64,000 bases of DNA from Duganella aquatilis (GCF_009674565.1 NZ_WKJL01000003.1:296734-360733), one strand, 5' to 3'. Shown: positions 47,021 through 56,827, counted from the stretch's first letter. Translations and numbers: made by a program. The notes: generated by a model from the letters alone, not told the origin.

Positions 47021-47620
47021 ATGAACATCCTGCAAATCAACTCCAGCGCCCGCAGCACCGGTTCCGAATCCAGCCGTCTGGCTGATGCTCTGGTGGCAAA
47101 AATCAGCGCCGCCAATCCAGGCGCCGCCGTTACCCGCCGCGATCTGGCTACCCAGCCACATCCAGTGCTGGACGAAGTCGCCCTGCAAGCCCTGTTCACC
47201 CCGGCTGACCAGCGCAATGCCGACCAGGCCGCCCGCGTGGCGCTGGACGACGCCCTGATCGCCCAGGTGCAAGCTGCTGACGTCGTGGTGATCGGCGCGC
47301 CGACCTACAACTTCGGCATCACCGCCCAGCTGAAAACCTGGTTCGACGCGATTGCCCGCGCCGGCGTGACCTTCAAGTACGGCCCAACCGGCCCGGTCGG
47401 CCTGCTGACCGGCAAAAAAGTCTACGTGGCCCTGTCGCGCGGCGGCATCCACCGCGATGCGCCAACCGACACCCAACTGGCACACATCAAGATGTTCCTG
47501 AGCTTCGTGGGCCTGACCGATGTGCAGTACGTGTTTGCCGAAGGTCTGGGCATGGGTCCGGAAGCCGTGGCCAAGGCACAATCGCAGGCAGAAGCAGAAA
47601 TCAACGCCATCCTGGTGTAA
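47021..47620 (+). CDS. azoR: FMN-dependent NADH-azoreductase
   Basis: A 199-residue flavodoxin-fold oxidoreductase that reduces quinones and azo compounds with two electrons. Signatures are [19 protein letters not shown] at the FMN phosphate site, [17 protein letters not shown] and GGIHRD. The ATG at 47021 follows AAGGAG. It is co-transcribed with the pirin gene 48 bases downstream. Confidence 0.95.
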   Translation: MNILQINSSARSTGSESSRLADALVAKISAANPGAAVTRRDLATQPHPVLDEVALQALFTPADQRNADQAARVALDDALIAQVQAADVVVIGAPTYNFGITAQLKTWFDAIARAGVTFKYGPTGPVGLLTGKKVYVALSRGGIHRDAPTDTQLAHIKMFLSFVGLTDVQYVFAEGLGMGPEAVAKAQSQAEAEINAILV

Positions 47621-47668
47621 GCAACACGGCAGTACAGGCGGCGCAGCAGACAACCAATGGAGAATGAT

Positions 47669-48538
47669 ATGACCGAGCAAGTAAATACCCCACGCACCGT
47701 GGAACGCATCATCACCGGCCAGGCCGTGATGGACGGCGCCGGCGTCAAAATCAATCGCGTGTTGACCCAGACCTTGCAGCGCCGCCTCGATCCATTCCTG
47801 ATGCTGGACAATTTCGGCAGCGACCAGGCCAACGACTACATCGCCGGCTTCCCGAGCCACCCGCACCGCGGCTTTGAAACCGTGACCTATATGCTCGAAG
47901 GCCGCATGCGCCATAAAGACAGCGCCGGCAACGAAGGCCTGCTGACCAACGGCGGCGTGCAATGGATGACCGCCGGCCGTGGCGTGATCCACTCGGAAAT
48001 GCCGGAGCAGGAAGACGGCGTCATGGAAGGCTTCCAGCTATGGCTGAACCTGCCCGCCAAGGACAAGATGCGCGCACCTTGGTATCGCGACTTCAACGGC
48101 GCCGACGTGCCGGCGTTTGAAACGGAGCAAGGCGCCAAGGTCAAGGTGATTGCCGGCCGCAGCCACGGCGTGGACGGCGCGGTGCAGCGCGAAGTGACCG
48201 AGCCGCTGTATCTGGACGTGCACCTGCCCGCAGGCGTCCCGTTCAAGCAGCAGCTGCCGGAAGGCCATAACGCCTTCATCTTCACCTATCGCGGTTCGGT
48301 GGAGATCGACGGCAAGGCAGTGGCGACCGGCCGCATGGCGATCCTGGCCAACACCAAGGGCGCCGATGGCGTGGTCATCACGGCAAGCGAGGACAGCCGC
48401 TTCATCCTGATCGCCGGCCAGCCGCTGAACGAGCCGATTGCGCAATACGGCCCGTTCGTGATGAACACGCAGGCCGAGCTGCACGCCGCCGTGGATGATT
48501 TCCGCGCCGGCAAACTGGGCGAGGAAGCCCAGGTTTAA
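47669..48538 (+). CDS. Pirin family protein (second copy)
   Basis: A 289-residue pirin. The start at 47669 is preferred because GGAG lies 7 bases upstream, within the alternative earlier start. Metal ligands are visible in HPHRGFETVTYMLEGRM and GVIHSEMPEQEDG. It follows azoR, as is usual for pirins that act as quercetinases or redox-linked proteins. The other pirin is at 3067-3948. Confidence 0.93.
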   Translation: MTEQVNTPRTVERIITGQAVMDGAGVKINRVLTQTLQRRLDPFLMLDNFGSDQANDYIAGFPSHPHRGFETVTYMLEGRMRHKDSAGNEGLLTNGGVQWMTAGRGVIHSEMPEQEDGVMEGFQLWLNLPAKDKMRAPWYRDFNGADVPAFETEQGAKVKVIAGRSHGVDGAVQREVTEPLYLDVHLPAGVPFKQQLPEGHNAFIFTYRGSVEIDGKAVATGRMAILANTKGADGVVITASEDSRFILIAGQPLNEPIAQYGPFVMNTQAELHAAVDDFRAGKLGEEAQV

Positions 48539-48594
48539 AAGTTACAACAGCCACCAGGCGGGGACCACCTGCGCCTGGGGCTGCCGACTTCGCT

Positions 48595-50190
48595 TCAGGC
48601 GGCGCTCAACGCCAGGCGGCGCGACACAGGCACCGCCAGCACAAACTTGCCGACCAGTTCGGACAGCGTGGCCGCCTGATCCTGCAAGGCCTCGGCAGCG
48701 GCGGCCGATTGTTCGACCAGCGCGGCATTCTGCTGCGTCACGCCATCCATCTCGATGATCGCCTGGTTGATCTGCTCGATGCCCAGGCTTTGTTCGCGGC
48801 TGGCTGCCGTGATTTCCGAAATCACACCGCTGACGCGGCGCACGCTCTCCACCACTTCGTTCATGGTCTGTCCGGCCTCGTCCACCAGGCGCGCGCCGGT
48901 GTCGACCTTGTCCACCGAATCGCTGATCAGCGTTTTGATTTCCTTGGCGGCGGCGGCGCTGCGGTGCGCCAGGCTGCGTACTTCGGTTGCCACCACCGCG
49001 AAACCGCGTCCCTGTTCGCCGGCGCGGGCCGCCTCGACCGCCGCGTTCAAGGCCAGGATGTTGGTCTGGAACGCAATGCCGTCGATAACGCCGATGATTT
49101 CCGCGATCTTCTTCGACGAGGTATTGATCTCTTCCATCGTCTCGACCACGTTGGCGATCACGGCGCCGCCCTTGCCTGCGACCTCGGTGGCGATCGCCGC
49201 CAGCGTGTTGGCCTGGCGCGCGTTGTCGTCATTCTGCTTGACGGTGCTGGTCAGCTCTTCCATCGACGAGGCGGTTTCTTCCAGCGAGCCGGCCTGCTGC
49301 TCGGTGCGCGACGACAGGTCCAGATTGCCCGAGGCGATTTCCTGCGAGGCGGTTTTCATCGTATCCGTGCCGTCGCGGACGCGGCCGACGATCACGCGCA
49401 GATTTTCGTTCATGGTTTTGAGCGCGGCCAGCAGCATGCTGGTTTCATCGCTGCCGTCCGGCGTGTGGATGTCGCTGGACAAGTCCCCGTCCGCCACGGT
49501 CTGGGCGATGTGGACGGCGCGGCCGATCGGCACGGTGATGCTGCGGGTGATGCGCCAGGCGATCAACAGTCCGCAGATCACCGAGACCAGGCTGATGGCC
49601 ACCATGACATTGCGTGCCATCGCGTAGGAAGCATCGGCAGCGGCGGTCGCCTCCTCGTTCTGCCGCCGCTCGCTTTCAACCAGCGCCAGCAGGCCTTTCT
49701 GCCATTGCTGCTGCACGTCGCGCAATTCGCCCATCAGCAACTTGACCGCTGCGGCGTTGTTGTTCTGCAAGCCGAGCGTCTGTACCTGCGCCATCAGCGG
49801 CGCGGCCGCCTCTGCCCGTTGCTTGATGTCGGCCAGCAGCCTGGTTTCGTCATCCTGGATGCCGTACTGGTCGAAGGTGGCACGCAGTTTCTGCTCCGCC
49901 GTGGCATATTCCGCAGCCTGGCTGCGGATGCGCTCGACCTGCGCCTGCATCTGTGCCGGATCGTCCAGCAATACGACGTTGCGTAAGGCGATCATGCGGT
50001 CGTCGACACTAAGCCGCATGGCGGACGCCAGCGCCGACTCGACATCGTTACCTTTGGTGATATCGATCATGCTTTGCTGAATGGCTGCCATGCGGCTCAC
50101 GCCCAGCGCTGCCACCGCCACCAACATCACCAACAACACGCTGAATGCGGCGATCAGCCGGTGACCAATCTTAAAATTTTCCATTTTCAT
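48595..50190 (-). CDS. Methyl-accepting chemotaxis protein (second copy)
   Basis: A 531-residue chemoreceptor with AGGAG seven bases before the ATG. It has a membrane helix at about residues 10-30, a four-helix periplasmic bundle, a second helix (VMVAISLVSVICGLLIAWRI), HAMP, and a signalling hairpin with [18 protein letters not shown]. It resembles the receptor at 30006 in layout but has a different sensor region. The ligand is unknown. Confidence 0.95.
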   Translation of the reverse strand: MKMENFKIGHRLIAAFSVLLVMLVAVAALGVSRMAAIQQSMIDITKGNDVESALASAMRLSVDDRMIALRNVVLLDDPAQMQAQVERIRSQAAEYATAEQKLRATFDQYGIQDDETRLLADIKQRAEAAAPLMAQVQTLGLQNNNAAAVKLLMGELRDVQQQWQKGLLALVESERRQNEEATAAADASYAMARNVMVAISLVSVICGLLIAWRITRSITVPIGRAVHIAQTVADGDLSSDIHTPDGSDETSMLLAALKTMNENLRVIVGRVRDGTDTMKTASQEIASGNLDLSSRTEQQAGSLEETASSMEELTSTVKQNDDNARQANTLAAIATEVAGKGGAVIANVVETMEEINTSSKKIAEIIGVIDGIAFQTNILALNAAVEAARAGEQGRGFAVVATEVRSLAHRSAAAAKEIKTLISDSVDKVDTGARLVDEAGQTMNEVVESVRRVSGVISEITAASREQSLGIEQINQAIIEMDGVTQQNAALVEQSAAAAEALQDQAATLSELVGKFVLAVPVSRRLALSAA

Positions 50191-50334
50191 TTAACTGCTC
50201 CTGCGGAGATATGTCAGATAAATGGCGGCAATTCTTAGGGCGCCCTGCTTGGAAAGAATTCTACATTCATTTCACCAGGGAAATTTCTTCCTTTCCAAAA
50301 GGATAGGATCAAGGACACGGGTTAAAATACCAAT

Positions 50335-50802
50335 ATGATGCCGATACTATTTCAATGGCTGCGCCGGCTGAGCCACATGCTCGGCTTCGAGACCGCCGAT
50401 TCCTTCCCTCCGGGTCATCCGTATGAGCGCACGCGCTGGAACGGCGCGTATTTCGACATTGCGTCCGACGTCAAGCCGGAGCAGATCGAACAGCGCCTGT
50501 GCGATGCGATCAGCAACACGCCGCTGGTGTTCGGCTACATCACCAATCCCACGCCGCGCATGCAGCGGGCGTTGCTGGCGGTGCTGGAGGAACGCATGCG
50601 CAACAACCGCGGCCGCGCCACCGAGCTGGCCGTGCTGCTGGTGACCGCCTACGACGAAAACTCGCTGATCACCGAAATCATCCCCGGCCTGCGCGACGCC
50701 ATCGTCGCCACCCGCCACGAGGAGATGGGCGAGCGCGCCCGCGCCGTCATGGCCTTCCTCAGCTCGACCCAGTCACCGTTCGACGTGATCGACATGCATT
50801 AG
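50335..50802 (+). CDS. Hypothetical protein, 155 residues
   Basis: No family is recognised. A short hydrophobic, basic start (ILFQWLRRLSHMLGF) is followed by a mixed alpha/beta region (IEQRLCDAISNTPLVFGYIT, TELAVLLVTAYDENSLITEI) without enzyme motifs. ATG at 50335 or 50338 is possible. Its stop overlaps the stop of the next gene by 4 bases. Confidence 0.7.
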   Translation: MMPILFQWLRRLSHMLGFETADSFPPGHPYERTRWNGAYFDIASDVKPEQIEQRLCDAISNTPLVFGYITNPTPRMQRALLAVLEERMRNNRGRATELAVLLVTAYDENSLITEIIPGLRDAIVATRHEEMGERARAVMAFLSSTQSPFDVIDMH

Positions 50803-51086
50803 CCGGACACCGCCATCGTCAGCACGCTGTTGGACAAGGTCAGCACCGCCGTGCAGTCGCCCGGAATGGCGACGTTCTGGCTGTGGCAGGAGTAGTAATC
50901 CGTCATCCCCAGGCGGATATGGTCGATGGCGGCGCTGATGCCGGTGCTGATCGTGTAGGCGTTCAACACCAGATCCGGTGCGGTGACGAATTTCAGCGTC
51001 ACATCCTGCCCGGTGTTGTTGAGGAAAATGGTTTTCGACGGCTTGACCGTCTTGCGCGATGGCGTCTCGGTAAAACAGATATTCAT
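50799..51086 (-). CDS. Small beta-rich hypothetical protein
   Basis: A 95-residue protein that looks like a single beta sandwich (KTIFLNNTGQDVTLKFV, DCTAVLTLSNSVLTMAV) with two cysteines. There is no signal peptide. It starts 2 bases before the end of the DUF1906 gene region on the same strand, so the two are co-transcribed. No function can be named. Confidence 0.65.
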   Translation of the reverse strand: MNICFTETPSRKTVKPSKTIFLNNTGQDVTLKFVTAPDLVLNAYTISTGISAAIDHIRLGMTDYYSCHSQNVAIPGDCTAVLTLSNSVLTMAVSG

Positions 51087-51088
51087 CG

Positions 51089-51712
51089 CTACAGCACCCG
51101 GAACAAGCCAGCCGGACGCTCCGGACTGTAGCACGCCATGCGCACACTGATGCGCTGGCCATCATCGACCGGCAAGACGGCGGCATCCAGCTGCCGCAGG
51201 CTGTAGTCGCCGTAATCCTGCGCCTCGTCCGCCAGCCAGCTGACGGTGGCCAACCCCTGCGCCATCATCGCCGCGCAGCAGGCGCCGGACCCGTAGACGC
51301 CCACCTGATACTGGCGCTCGGCCGGCGAGGCGGCGCCAAACGCCTGGTTTACCCCTTCGAAATAGCGCGTGACCGCGCCGGCAATGTCGGCCTCGCCCGG
51401 CTGGAAGTCCACCGCGAAGTACACCGCTGAGCCGGACGGCTGGGCGATCACCGACTGCGCCATCAGGTAGGCGGCGGCACCGTCGGCACATCCCTGAGCC
51501 CGGCTGAAGTAGCTCAGGTGCGCGTCCGGCGTCTCCCACACCACGCCGATCTGGATGCCGGCGTCGGTCAGCGCGCGCGCCTCGGCCAGCGACAAACTCT
51601 TGCCCGCCTGATGGGTGTAATGGCGGATGGCGAAATCGATCCCTTGTTGCTTGATTGCTATTGCGTACTGCGTCAGTTCAAACGGTGCTTTCACGCCGGT
51701 TAAAACAGTCAT
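51089..51712 (-). CDS. DUF1906 glycoside-hydrolase-like protein
   Basis: A 207-residue protein of the DUF1906/Rv2525c-like group, a TIM-barrel related to GH25 lysozymes. Landmarks are FAIRHYTHQAGKSLSLAEAR, GIQIGVVWET, AVYFAVDFQP and VGVYGSGACC. The Asp in VDF is the likely catalytic residue. It may bind or cut peptidoglycan-like glycans. No signal peptide is seen. It is divergent from the nSTAND gene. Confidence 0.85.
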   Translation of the reverse strand: MTVLTGVKAPFELTQYAIAIKQQGIDFAIRHYTHQAGKSLSLAEARALTDAGIQIGVVWETPDAHLSYFSRAQGCADGAAAYLMAQSVIAQPSGSAVYFAVDFQPGEADIAGAVTRYFEGVNQAFGAASPAERQYQVGVYGSGACCAAMMAQGLATVSWLADEAQDYGDYSLRQLDAAVLPVDDGQRISVRMACYSPERPAGLFRVL

Positions 51713-51792
51713 GGGTTCTCCGCTAGGTTGCTTGAAAATGTTTCTGTGAATCTGTATGTATTTCTTACTCGATAATGTTAGTATTTATATGT

Positions 51793-51854
51793 AATGACTT
51801 TAAGCAACTAAGCGGAAGATGGCCTTCCGAAAACCTTCCGGTTGCTAAGTCATT
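51793..51854 (+). promoter_or_regulatory. Long imperfect stem-loop upstream of the nSTAND gene
   Basis: AATGACTT-AGCAAC-CGGAAG (51793-51818, with short bulges TA and TAAG) is complementary to CTTCCG-GTTGCT-AAGTCATT (51835-51854), giving 20 pairs. The loop holds a second CTTCCG (51824-51829) that could pair with the same CGGAAG and give a shorter alternative hairpin. It ends about 38 bases before the GTG start and could be an operator or an RNA switch. Confidence 0.5.
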
Positions 51855-51892
51855 GATTAAACGAATGTATTCGAGCGCAAAGAAGGTTGGAT

Positions 51893-54800
51893 GTGAACCA
51901 CAAGAGTTTTCGTTTTGGCGAGTGGCGGGTTGATCCGGCCACCAATACGCTCAGTTGCGCGGTGTTAAACCGGCAACTTGAGCCGCGCGCAATGGATGTA
52001 TTGTTGTACCTGTGCCGCCATCCGCACGTGGTGGTGTCGGCCGAAACCTTGCTCGATGCGTGCTGGGGCGATGTCTCCCCAAGCGACAACGCCATCCACA
52101 AAATCATCACCCAGCTGCGCCGCGCGCTGGACGATTCCGCCACCGAACCGCGCTACATTGAAACCATCCGCAAGCGCGGCTACCGCCTGCTGGCCGAACT
52201 GAGCTACGACGACGAAGTCAGCCAGGGCAGCTGGCTGCACGCCTCGCCGTTCCGCGGCCTGGAAGCGTTTGAAGAACAACACGCCGCCATCTTCTTCGGC
52301 CGCAAACTGAGCGTCGACCAGCTGGCGCAAGTGGTGGTGGCGCAAGCCCAGGCCGCATGCGCGATGGTGCTGGTGCTGGGACCGTCTGGGGCCGGGAAGA
52401 CCTCGCTGGTGCAGGCCGGCTTGATTCCGGCGCTGAAAGCCGGCGCTGCACCGGCCGAGTCCGGTATCGCCATCAGCGAACACGTCCAGCTAGATTGCGC
52501 CGACATGGGCCAGGCCGGCCTGCTGGAAACGCTGGCCAGCGTGCTGCTGGATGCCGAAATCGGCGGCAAGCTGCTGTTTGAAAACACCAGCGCTGCCGCC
52601 CTCGCCCAGCGCATGGGCAACGATCTGCCGGGTCTGATCGAGCAATTGCAGCGACAACTGCCTACCATCCAGCTACTGCTGTTCATCGACCGCTTCGAAG
52701 CCGTGTTCCGGCTGCCGCATATCACCGATGCCGAACGTGCCGTCTTCATCAGCGTGCTGGACCAGCTGGCGCGCTCCGGCAGCATGCAGCTGGTGCTGGC
52801 CTGCCGCAACGATTTCTACCCGCATCTGGCGTCCTACGCCGCGCTGATGAACCTGAAACTGAGCGGTGGCCACTTCGACCTGACGCCGCCCGGCAGCGCC
52901 GACATCGCCCAGATCGTCCGTCACCCGGCGCAGGTGGCGCAACTGCGCTACACCGTCGACGAGCGTGGCGAAGGCCTGGACGAAGTCCTGTGCCACGCTG
53001 CCCGCTCCGGCCCGGACAGCCTGCCGCTGCTGCAATACTGCCTGCAAGAGCTGTACCGCCAGCGCACGCCCGAAGGCGAACTGACGCATGCCGCCTTCCA
53101 CGCGATGGGCGGCCTCGAAGGCGCCATCGGCGCCCGTGCCGAGCAGGTGATTTCCGCGCTGGGCGCCGCCCAGATCGCCGCCCTGCCCCATGTGCTGTCG
53201 CAACTGGTGCTGGTGGCGGAAGACGAAGCCACCGTCAGCTCGCGCCGCGTGCCGTGGTCGGCGCTACGCAATGAAGCCGAAAACAAGCTGGTGCAAGCCC
53301 TGGTGGACGCCCACCTGTTCGTCAGCGACCTGCAAGGCGGCGCGCCGGCCTTCGGCATCGCCCACGAAGCGCTGCTGCGCCGCTGGCCGCGCGTGGTGGC
53401 GTGGATCGAAGAACACCGGCAAGCGCTGCAAGTGCGCAGCCGCATCAGCGCCCAGGCCAACCGCTGGCAAGAAAGCGGCCGCAAGCGCGACATGCTGCTG
53501 CCATCCGGCACCCAGACCAACCAGGCGCGCCAATTGCTGGCCACCAGCAGCTTCGGCCTCACGCCGCAAGAGCAAAGCTTCATCCAGTCCTCACTGCAAA
53601 GCGAACGCCGTGGCGAGCGCGTACGGATGGCGGTCATGATCGTCGTCGCCAGCCTGGCCCTGCTGGCCGGCGGCCTGGGCATCACAGCCCGCTCCGCCCA
53701 AACCCAAGCCGAAGCGCATCGGGCTGAAGCGGAGGATTTGATGGGCTATATGCTGGGCGAGTTCGTTGAGAAGCTTCGCCCCTTGGGCAAGCTTGACCTG
53801 CTCGACAGCGTCAGCAATCGCGCACTTAAGTATTTGTCTGATCCGGCCTGGGGAAATGACGGGGACACCGCCTTGGCCCAACGCGCCAAATCGCTGCAGG
53901 TTATCTCTGAAGTCCGCATAGCACGTGCGGATCCCGTTGGAGCCAACACGGCTTTACTCGCCGGGCACCGCATTCTTCAAACACTGCTGACGGCCACCCC
54001 GAACGATCTTACTTTGCTAAAAAGCGCGGGTGAAAACGCATTCTGGCTGGGGCAGATCCATCTGAATCAAACAGAATGGAATCAAGCCCGCCAATATTTT
54101 GAAGAATATAGGACCTACGCAGATCGCCAAGCTGCCGTAGCTCCGCAGTCCATGGATGCTTGGATTGAACAATCCTACGCACACAGCAACTTAGGTACTG
54201 TGGCTTTGCGTAGCGGTGACTTACAACGCGCTGCTGACGAATTTGCATTATCGGTCGAATTGAAGGAACGTGCATACAAGCGACAGCCAAATAACAAACG
54301 ATTGGCGTCAGACTTGGCTAATAGCTTATCGTGGCAAGCTAGCACATATATGAAAGCAGGCAAATTGGCGCTTGCAGAACCCCTTAATGATCGTGAATTG
54401 ACTCTGCTTCAATCGTTGCATGATGCAAATCCGACAGAGTCCTTATGGGTGAACAGACTTGCAGCGGCATGGGCGCACCAATCTGAACTCAAACGAGCAC
54501 GGGGGGACTTAGGTGGCAGCGAGATAGCGAGCTTAAAAACCTATAAATTGAGGCAATTCATTGCGGAAAAAGACCCAAGCAATCGTATTTGGCAATTGAA
54601 TATGTACATTGCAGAATTGCAAGTTATTGAAAAAAATACCACTAAGAGAAGTCCAATTGACGTACTCGGCCAACTGGACAAACTGCAGCAAAATATCAAC
54701 AAATTAATTCAATTAGAACCAAAGAAAATTTTCCTTCAAGTATTGTTCAACATAATACAACGCAATAAATCGATAATTTATTTTCAGCAAGGAGACCGAC

Positions 54801-55165
54801 TTAAAGCCGTAGAGAATATAAAACTCGCACTACGGAATCTACAGCAATTGTATACCCTTACGCCAACGGACACTTTGACCAGAAATGAGCTAGTTGACAC
54901 ACTGCTGCAAAGTGCGGAGTTCAATGTTCCACAGGATATTGCCACAGCAAAAAGCCACTGTGAGGCAGCGCTAACTGTGCTAAAGCCAATAATAAGTGGC
55001 AGCGCTGACTTCCAAATACTCGCGCCTTGGGTTAAGGCTAGTGCATGCCTAAATCAATATGAGGCGGCAGACTCTGCACAAAAAAAATTGGAAGCCATGC
55101 TTTACCGTGACCCGACTTATTTAAATTATCTTTCCACCCACCCATTAAAAAGGACGAACTTATGA
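51893..55165 (+). CDS. nSTAND-type regulator: winged helix, P-loop ATPase, TPR
   Basis: A 1090-residue protein. The GTG at 51893 is chosen because AGAAGG lies six bases upstream. Residues 1-100 are an OmpR/CadC-type winged helix (LEPRAMDVLLYLCRHP, IHKIITQLRRALDD, IETIRKRGYRLLAEL). A STAND-type ATPase follows, with Walker A GPSGAGKTSLV (Lys169) and Walker B LLLFIDRFE. A membrane helix lies near residues 578-600, and TPR-like repeats fill the rest. It should bind DNA in the cytoplasm and sense through the C-terminal part across the membrane. From about 54.0 kb the base composition drops sharply. It overlaps the next gene by 4 bases. Confidence 0.9.
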   Translation: MNHKSFRFGEWRVDPATNTLSCAVLNRQLEPRAMDVLLYLCRHPHVVVSAETLLDACWGDVSPSDNAIHKIITQLRRALDDSATEPRYIETIRKRGYRLLAELSYDDEVSQGSWLHASPFRGLEAFEEQHAAIFFGRKLSVDQLAQVVVAQAQAACAMVLVLGPSGAGKTSLVQAGLIPALKAGAAPAESGIAISEHVQLDCADMGQAGLLETLASVLLDAEIGGKLLFENTSAAALAQRMGNDLPGLIEQLQRQLPTIQLLLFIDRFEAVFRLPHITDAERAVFISVLDQLARSGSMQLVLACRNDFYPHLASYAALMNLKLSGGHFDLTPPGSADIAQIVRHPAQVAQLRYTVDERGEGLDEVLCHAARSGPDSLPLLQYCLQELYRQRTPEGELTHAAFHAMGGLEGAIGARAEQVISALGAAQIAALPHVLSQLVLVAEDEATVSSRRVPWSALRNEAENKLVQALVDAHLFVSDLQGGAPAFGIAHEALLRRWPRVVAWIEEHRQALQVRSRISAQANRWQESGRKRDMLLPSGTQTNQARQLLATSSFGLTPQEQSFIQSSLQSERRGERVRMAVMIVVASLALLAGGLGITARSAQTQAEAHRAEAEDLMGYMLGEFVEKLRPLGKLDLLDSVSNRALKYLSDPAWGNDGDTALAQRAKSLQVISEVRIARADPVGANTALLAGHRILQTLLTATPNDLTLLKSAGENAFWLGQIHLNQTEWNQARQYFEEYRTYADRQAAVAPQSMDAWIEQSYAHSNLGTVALRSGDLQRAADEFALSVELKERAYKRQPNNKRLASDLANSLSWQASTYMKAGKLALAEPLNDRELTLLQSLHDANPTESLWVNRLAAAWAHQSELKRARGDLGGSEIASLKTYKLRQFIAEKDPSNRIWQLNMYIAELQVIEKNTTKRSPIDVLGQLDKLQQNINKLIQLEPKKIFLQVLFNIIQRNKSIIYFQQGDRLKAVENIKLALRNLQQLYTLTPTDTLTRNELVDTLLQSAEFNVPQDIATAKSHCEAALTVLKPIISGSADFQILAPWVKASACLNQYEAADSAQKKLEAMLYRDPTYLNYLSTHPLKRTNL

Positions 55166-55524
55166 GTAAGCTCATCGCAAGCACCCCGTTTATTAACGTT
55201 TCGATCAAAATAAATCCAGAAACTTATAAAGTTGAGTCGGCGCCTGCCATTTTAGTTGTCACACAACCTGACACTGTAATTAATTATCAAATCGTTGAAA
55301 GTGGAGGGAAAAATATTGTATTTAACCCCAAAAACCCAATGACCGCAACACCAGAAAACAACGATCAATTGAGCGCCCCCGCAGTCGGCGTTAGTGGTAA
55401 AATTCTTACCATAAATAATGCCAACACCTCAAAAATGACGCTTAACATTAATCTTAATTTCGTAGATGAAAATGGGGTAGGCTTTAGTCACGATCCTGAG
55501 GTCGATAACGATCCACAGCGATAA
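55162..55524 (+). CDS. Small beta-rich hypothetical protein in A+T-rich patch
   Basis: A 120-residue protein that starts on the stop codon of the nSTAND gene. It is rich in Asn, Thr and Ile and looks like a small beta sandwich (VNVSIKINPETYK-like start, MTLNINLNFVDENG near the end). There is no signal peptide and no known domain. Its codon use is far more A+T-rich than the surrounding genome. It may be the sensed or regulated partner of the nSTAND protein. Confidence 0.7.
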   Translation: MSKLIASTPFINVSIKINPETYKVESAPAILVVTQPDTVINYQIVESGGKNIVFNPKNPMTATPENNDQLSAPAVGVSGKILTINNANTSKMTLNINLNFVDENGVGFSHDPEVDNDPQR

Positions 55525-55553
55525 ACAATATTAAAGACTGATTTGATCTTTGC

Positions 55554-56513
55554 ATGAGCGATAATAAATTCTCCCATCCTAGGTCATATCAATACGGTGA
55601 CCAGCACTCCGGCATTGCGTTAATTATGACGGGTGCTGTTCATGGTAATGAAATATGCGGCTCTTTAGCGATACAGCGCGTAATAAACGAAATTAATAAG
55701 GGTAAACTAGAGATCTACAATGGCAGCGTAACATTTTTGCCAGTAACTAATCCATTGGCTTACGCTAAGGGCGAGCGGGCCGGCCAGCGCAATCTCAATC
55801 GTAATTTATTTCCTAACCCATACCCACAGAATTTTGAAGATCACTTGGCCAACTGGCTGTGCCCTCTTCTGGCGCAGCATGACGTGTTGCTGGACCTGCA
55901 TTCATTCAATGCACCTGGCGAACCGTTTGTGATGGTTGGGCCGCGCAATAATGATGGGCCGTTGGAACCGTTCAAGCATGAAGAGCAGGAGCGCGCGTTG
56001 GCGCGGCGGCTTGGTGTGCGGCGGTTTGTCGACGGTTGGTTAAGGACTTATGGTGCGGGCGTGCAACGCCGCATCGGTGACAGTAGCGAGTTACAGACTG
56101 TGCTGCGTTATGGCATGGGTACAACGGAATATATGCGTTCGGTCGGCGGTTATGCGCTGACGCTGGAATGCGGGCAGCACGATGATCCGCAGGCGCCCGA
56201 GGTGGCGTATCGCGCCATTTTGAATACGCTGGCGTTCCTCGGCATGATTGATGTGCCTGAGCCTGAACCGGTGGCGCCGGAGCAGATGGAGGCGCTCAGT
56301 ATGGTCGCCGTCTACGATAAGCAACACGCTGGCGATACCTTCAGCCGCAACTGGTCCAGCTTCGATCCGGTCCGGCAAGGCGAGGAAATCGGTCGCCGCG
56401 TCGATGGCACGCCGGTGCTGGCGGAGTTTGATGGCCGCATTCTGTTCCCAGACGCCGCAGCCGGCGCCAACAGCGAGTGGTACTACCTCACCCGCCCCAA
56501 TTCATCGTTTTAA
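55554..56513 (+). CDS. Succinylglutamate desuccinylase/aspartoacylase family enzyme
   Basis: A 319-residue zinc carboxypeptidase-like enzyme. The metal site is GAVHGNE (His and Glu), DLHSFNAP supplies the second His, and a catalytic Glu is likely in LTLECGQHD. It should cut an amide bond in an N-acyl amino acid or related compound. The first 110 residues are encoded in A+T-rich DNA and the rest in typical G+C-rich DNA. It is the third gene of the nSTAND cluster. Its stop overlaps that of sugE by 4 bases. Confidence 0.88.
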   Translation: MSDNKFSHPRSYQYGDQHSGIALIMTGAVHGNEICGSLAIQRVINEINKGKLEIYNGSVTFLPVTNPLAYAKGERAGQRNLNRNLFPNPYPQNFEDHLANWLCPLLAQHDVLLDLHSFNAPGEPFVMVGPRNNDGPLEPFKHEEQERALARRLGVRRFVDGWLRTYGAGVQRRIGDSSELQTVLRYGMGTTEYMRSVGGYALTLECGQHDDPQAPEVAYRAILNTLAFLGMIDVPEPEPVAPEQMEALSMVAVYDKQHAGDTFSRNWSSFDPVRQGEEIGRRVDGTPVLAEFDGRILFPDAAAGANSEWYYLTRPNSSF

Positions 56514-56827
56514 ACGTTGGTGACCTTCAGGCCAATGATGCCGCCGACAATCATCGCAATGCACGTCAGCCGCACCGCGCTGGCAGGCTCGTTCAGCATG
56601 ACGATGCCATAGATGACGGTGCCCACCGTACCGATACCGGTCCAGATCGCATAAGCAGTCCCCAGCGGCAAGGTACGCAACGCCAGGCCCAGCATGCCGA
56701 CGCTGCCCGCCATGGCGGTCAAGGTCAGGATGGAGGGGATCAGTTTGCTGAAGCCTTCGGTGTATTTGAGGCCCACCGCCCACACTACTTCGAGCAGGCC
56801 GGCCACGATGAGAATAATCCAGGTCAT
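56510..56827 (-). CDS. sugE: SMR-family guanidinium exporter SugE/Gdx
   Basis: A 105-residue, four-helix small multidrug resistance protein. [19 protein letters not shown] with the central Glu, [11 protein letters not shown] and the final GGIIGLKV are typical of the Gdx/SugE branch, which exports guanidinium rather than many drugs. The start at 56827 begins the first helix exactly. No guanidine riboswitch was recognised upstream. Confidence 0.93.
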   Translation of the reverse strand: MTWIILIVAGLLEVVWAVGLKYTEGFSKLIPSILTLTAMAGSVGMLGLALRTLPLGTAYAIWTGIGTVGTVIYGIVMLNEPASAVRLTCIAMIVGGIIGLKVTNV

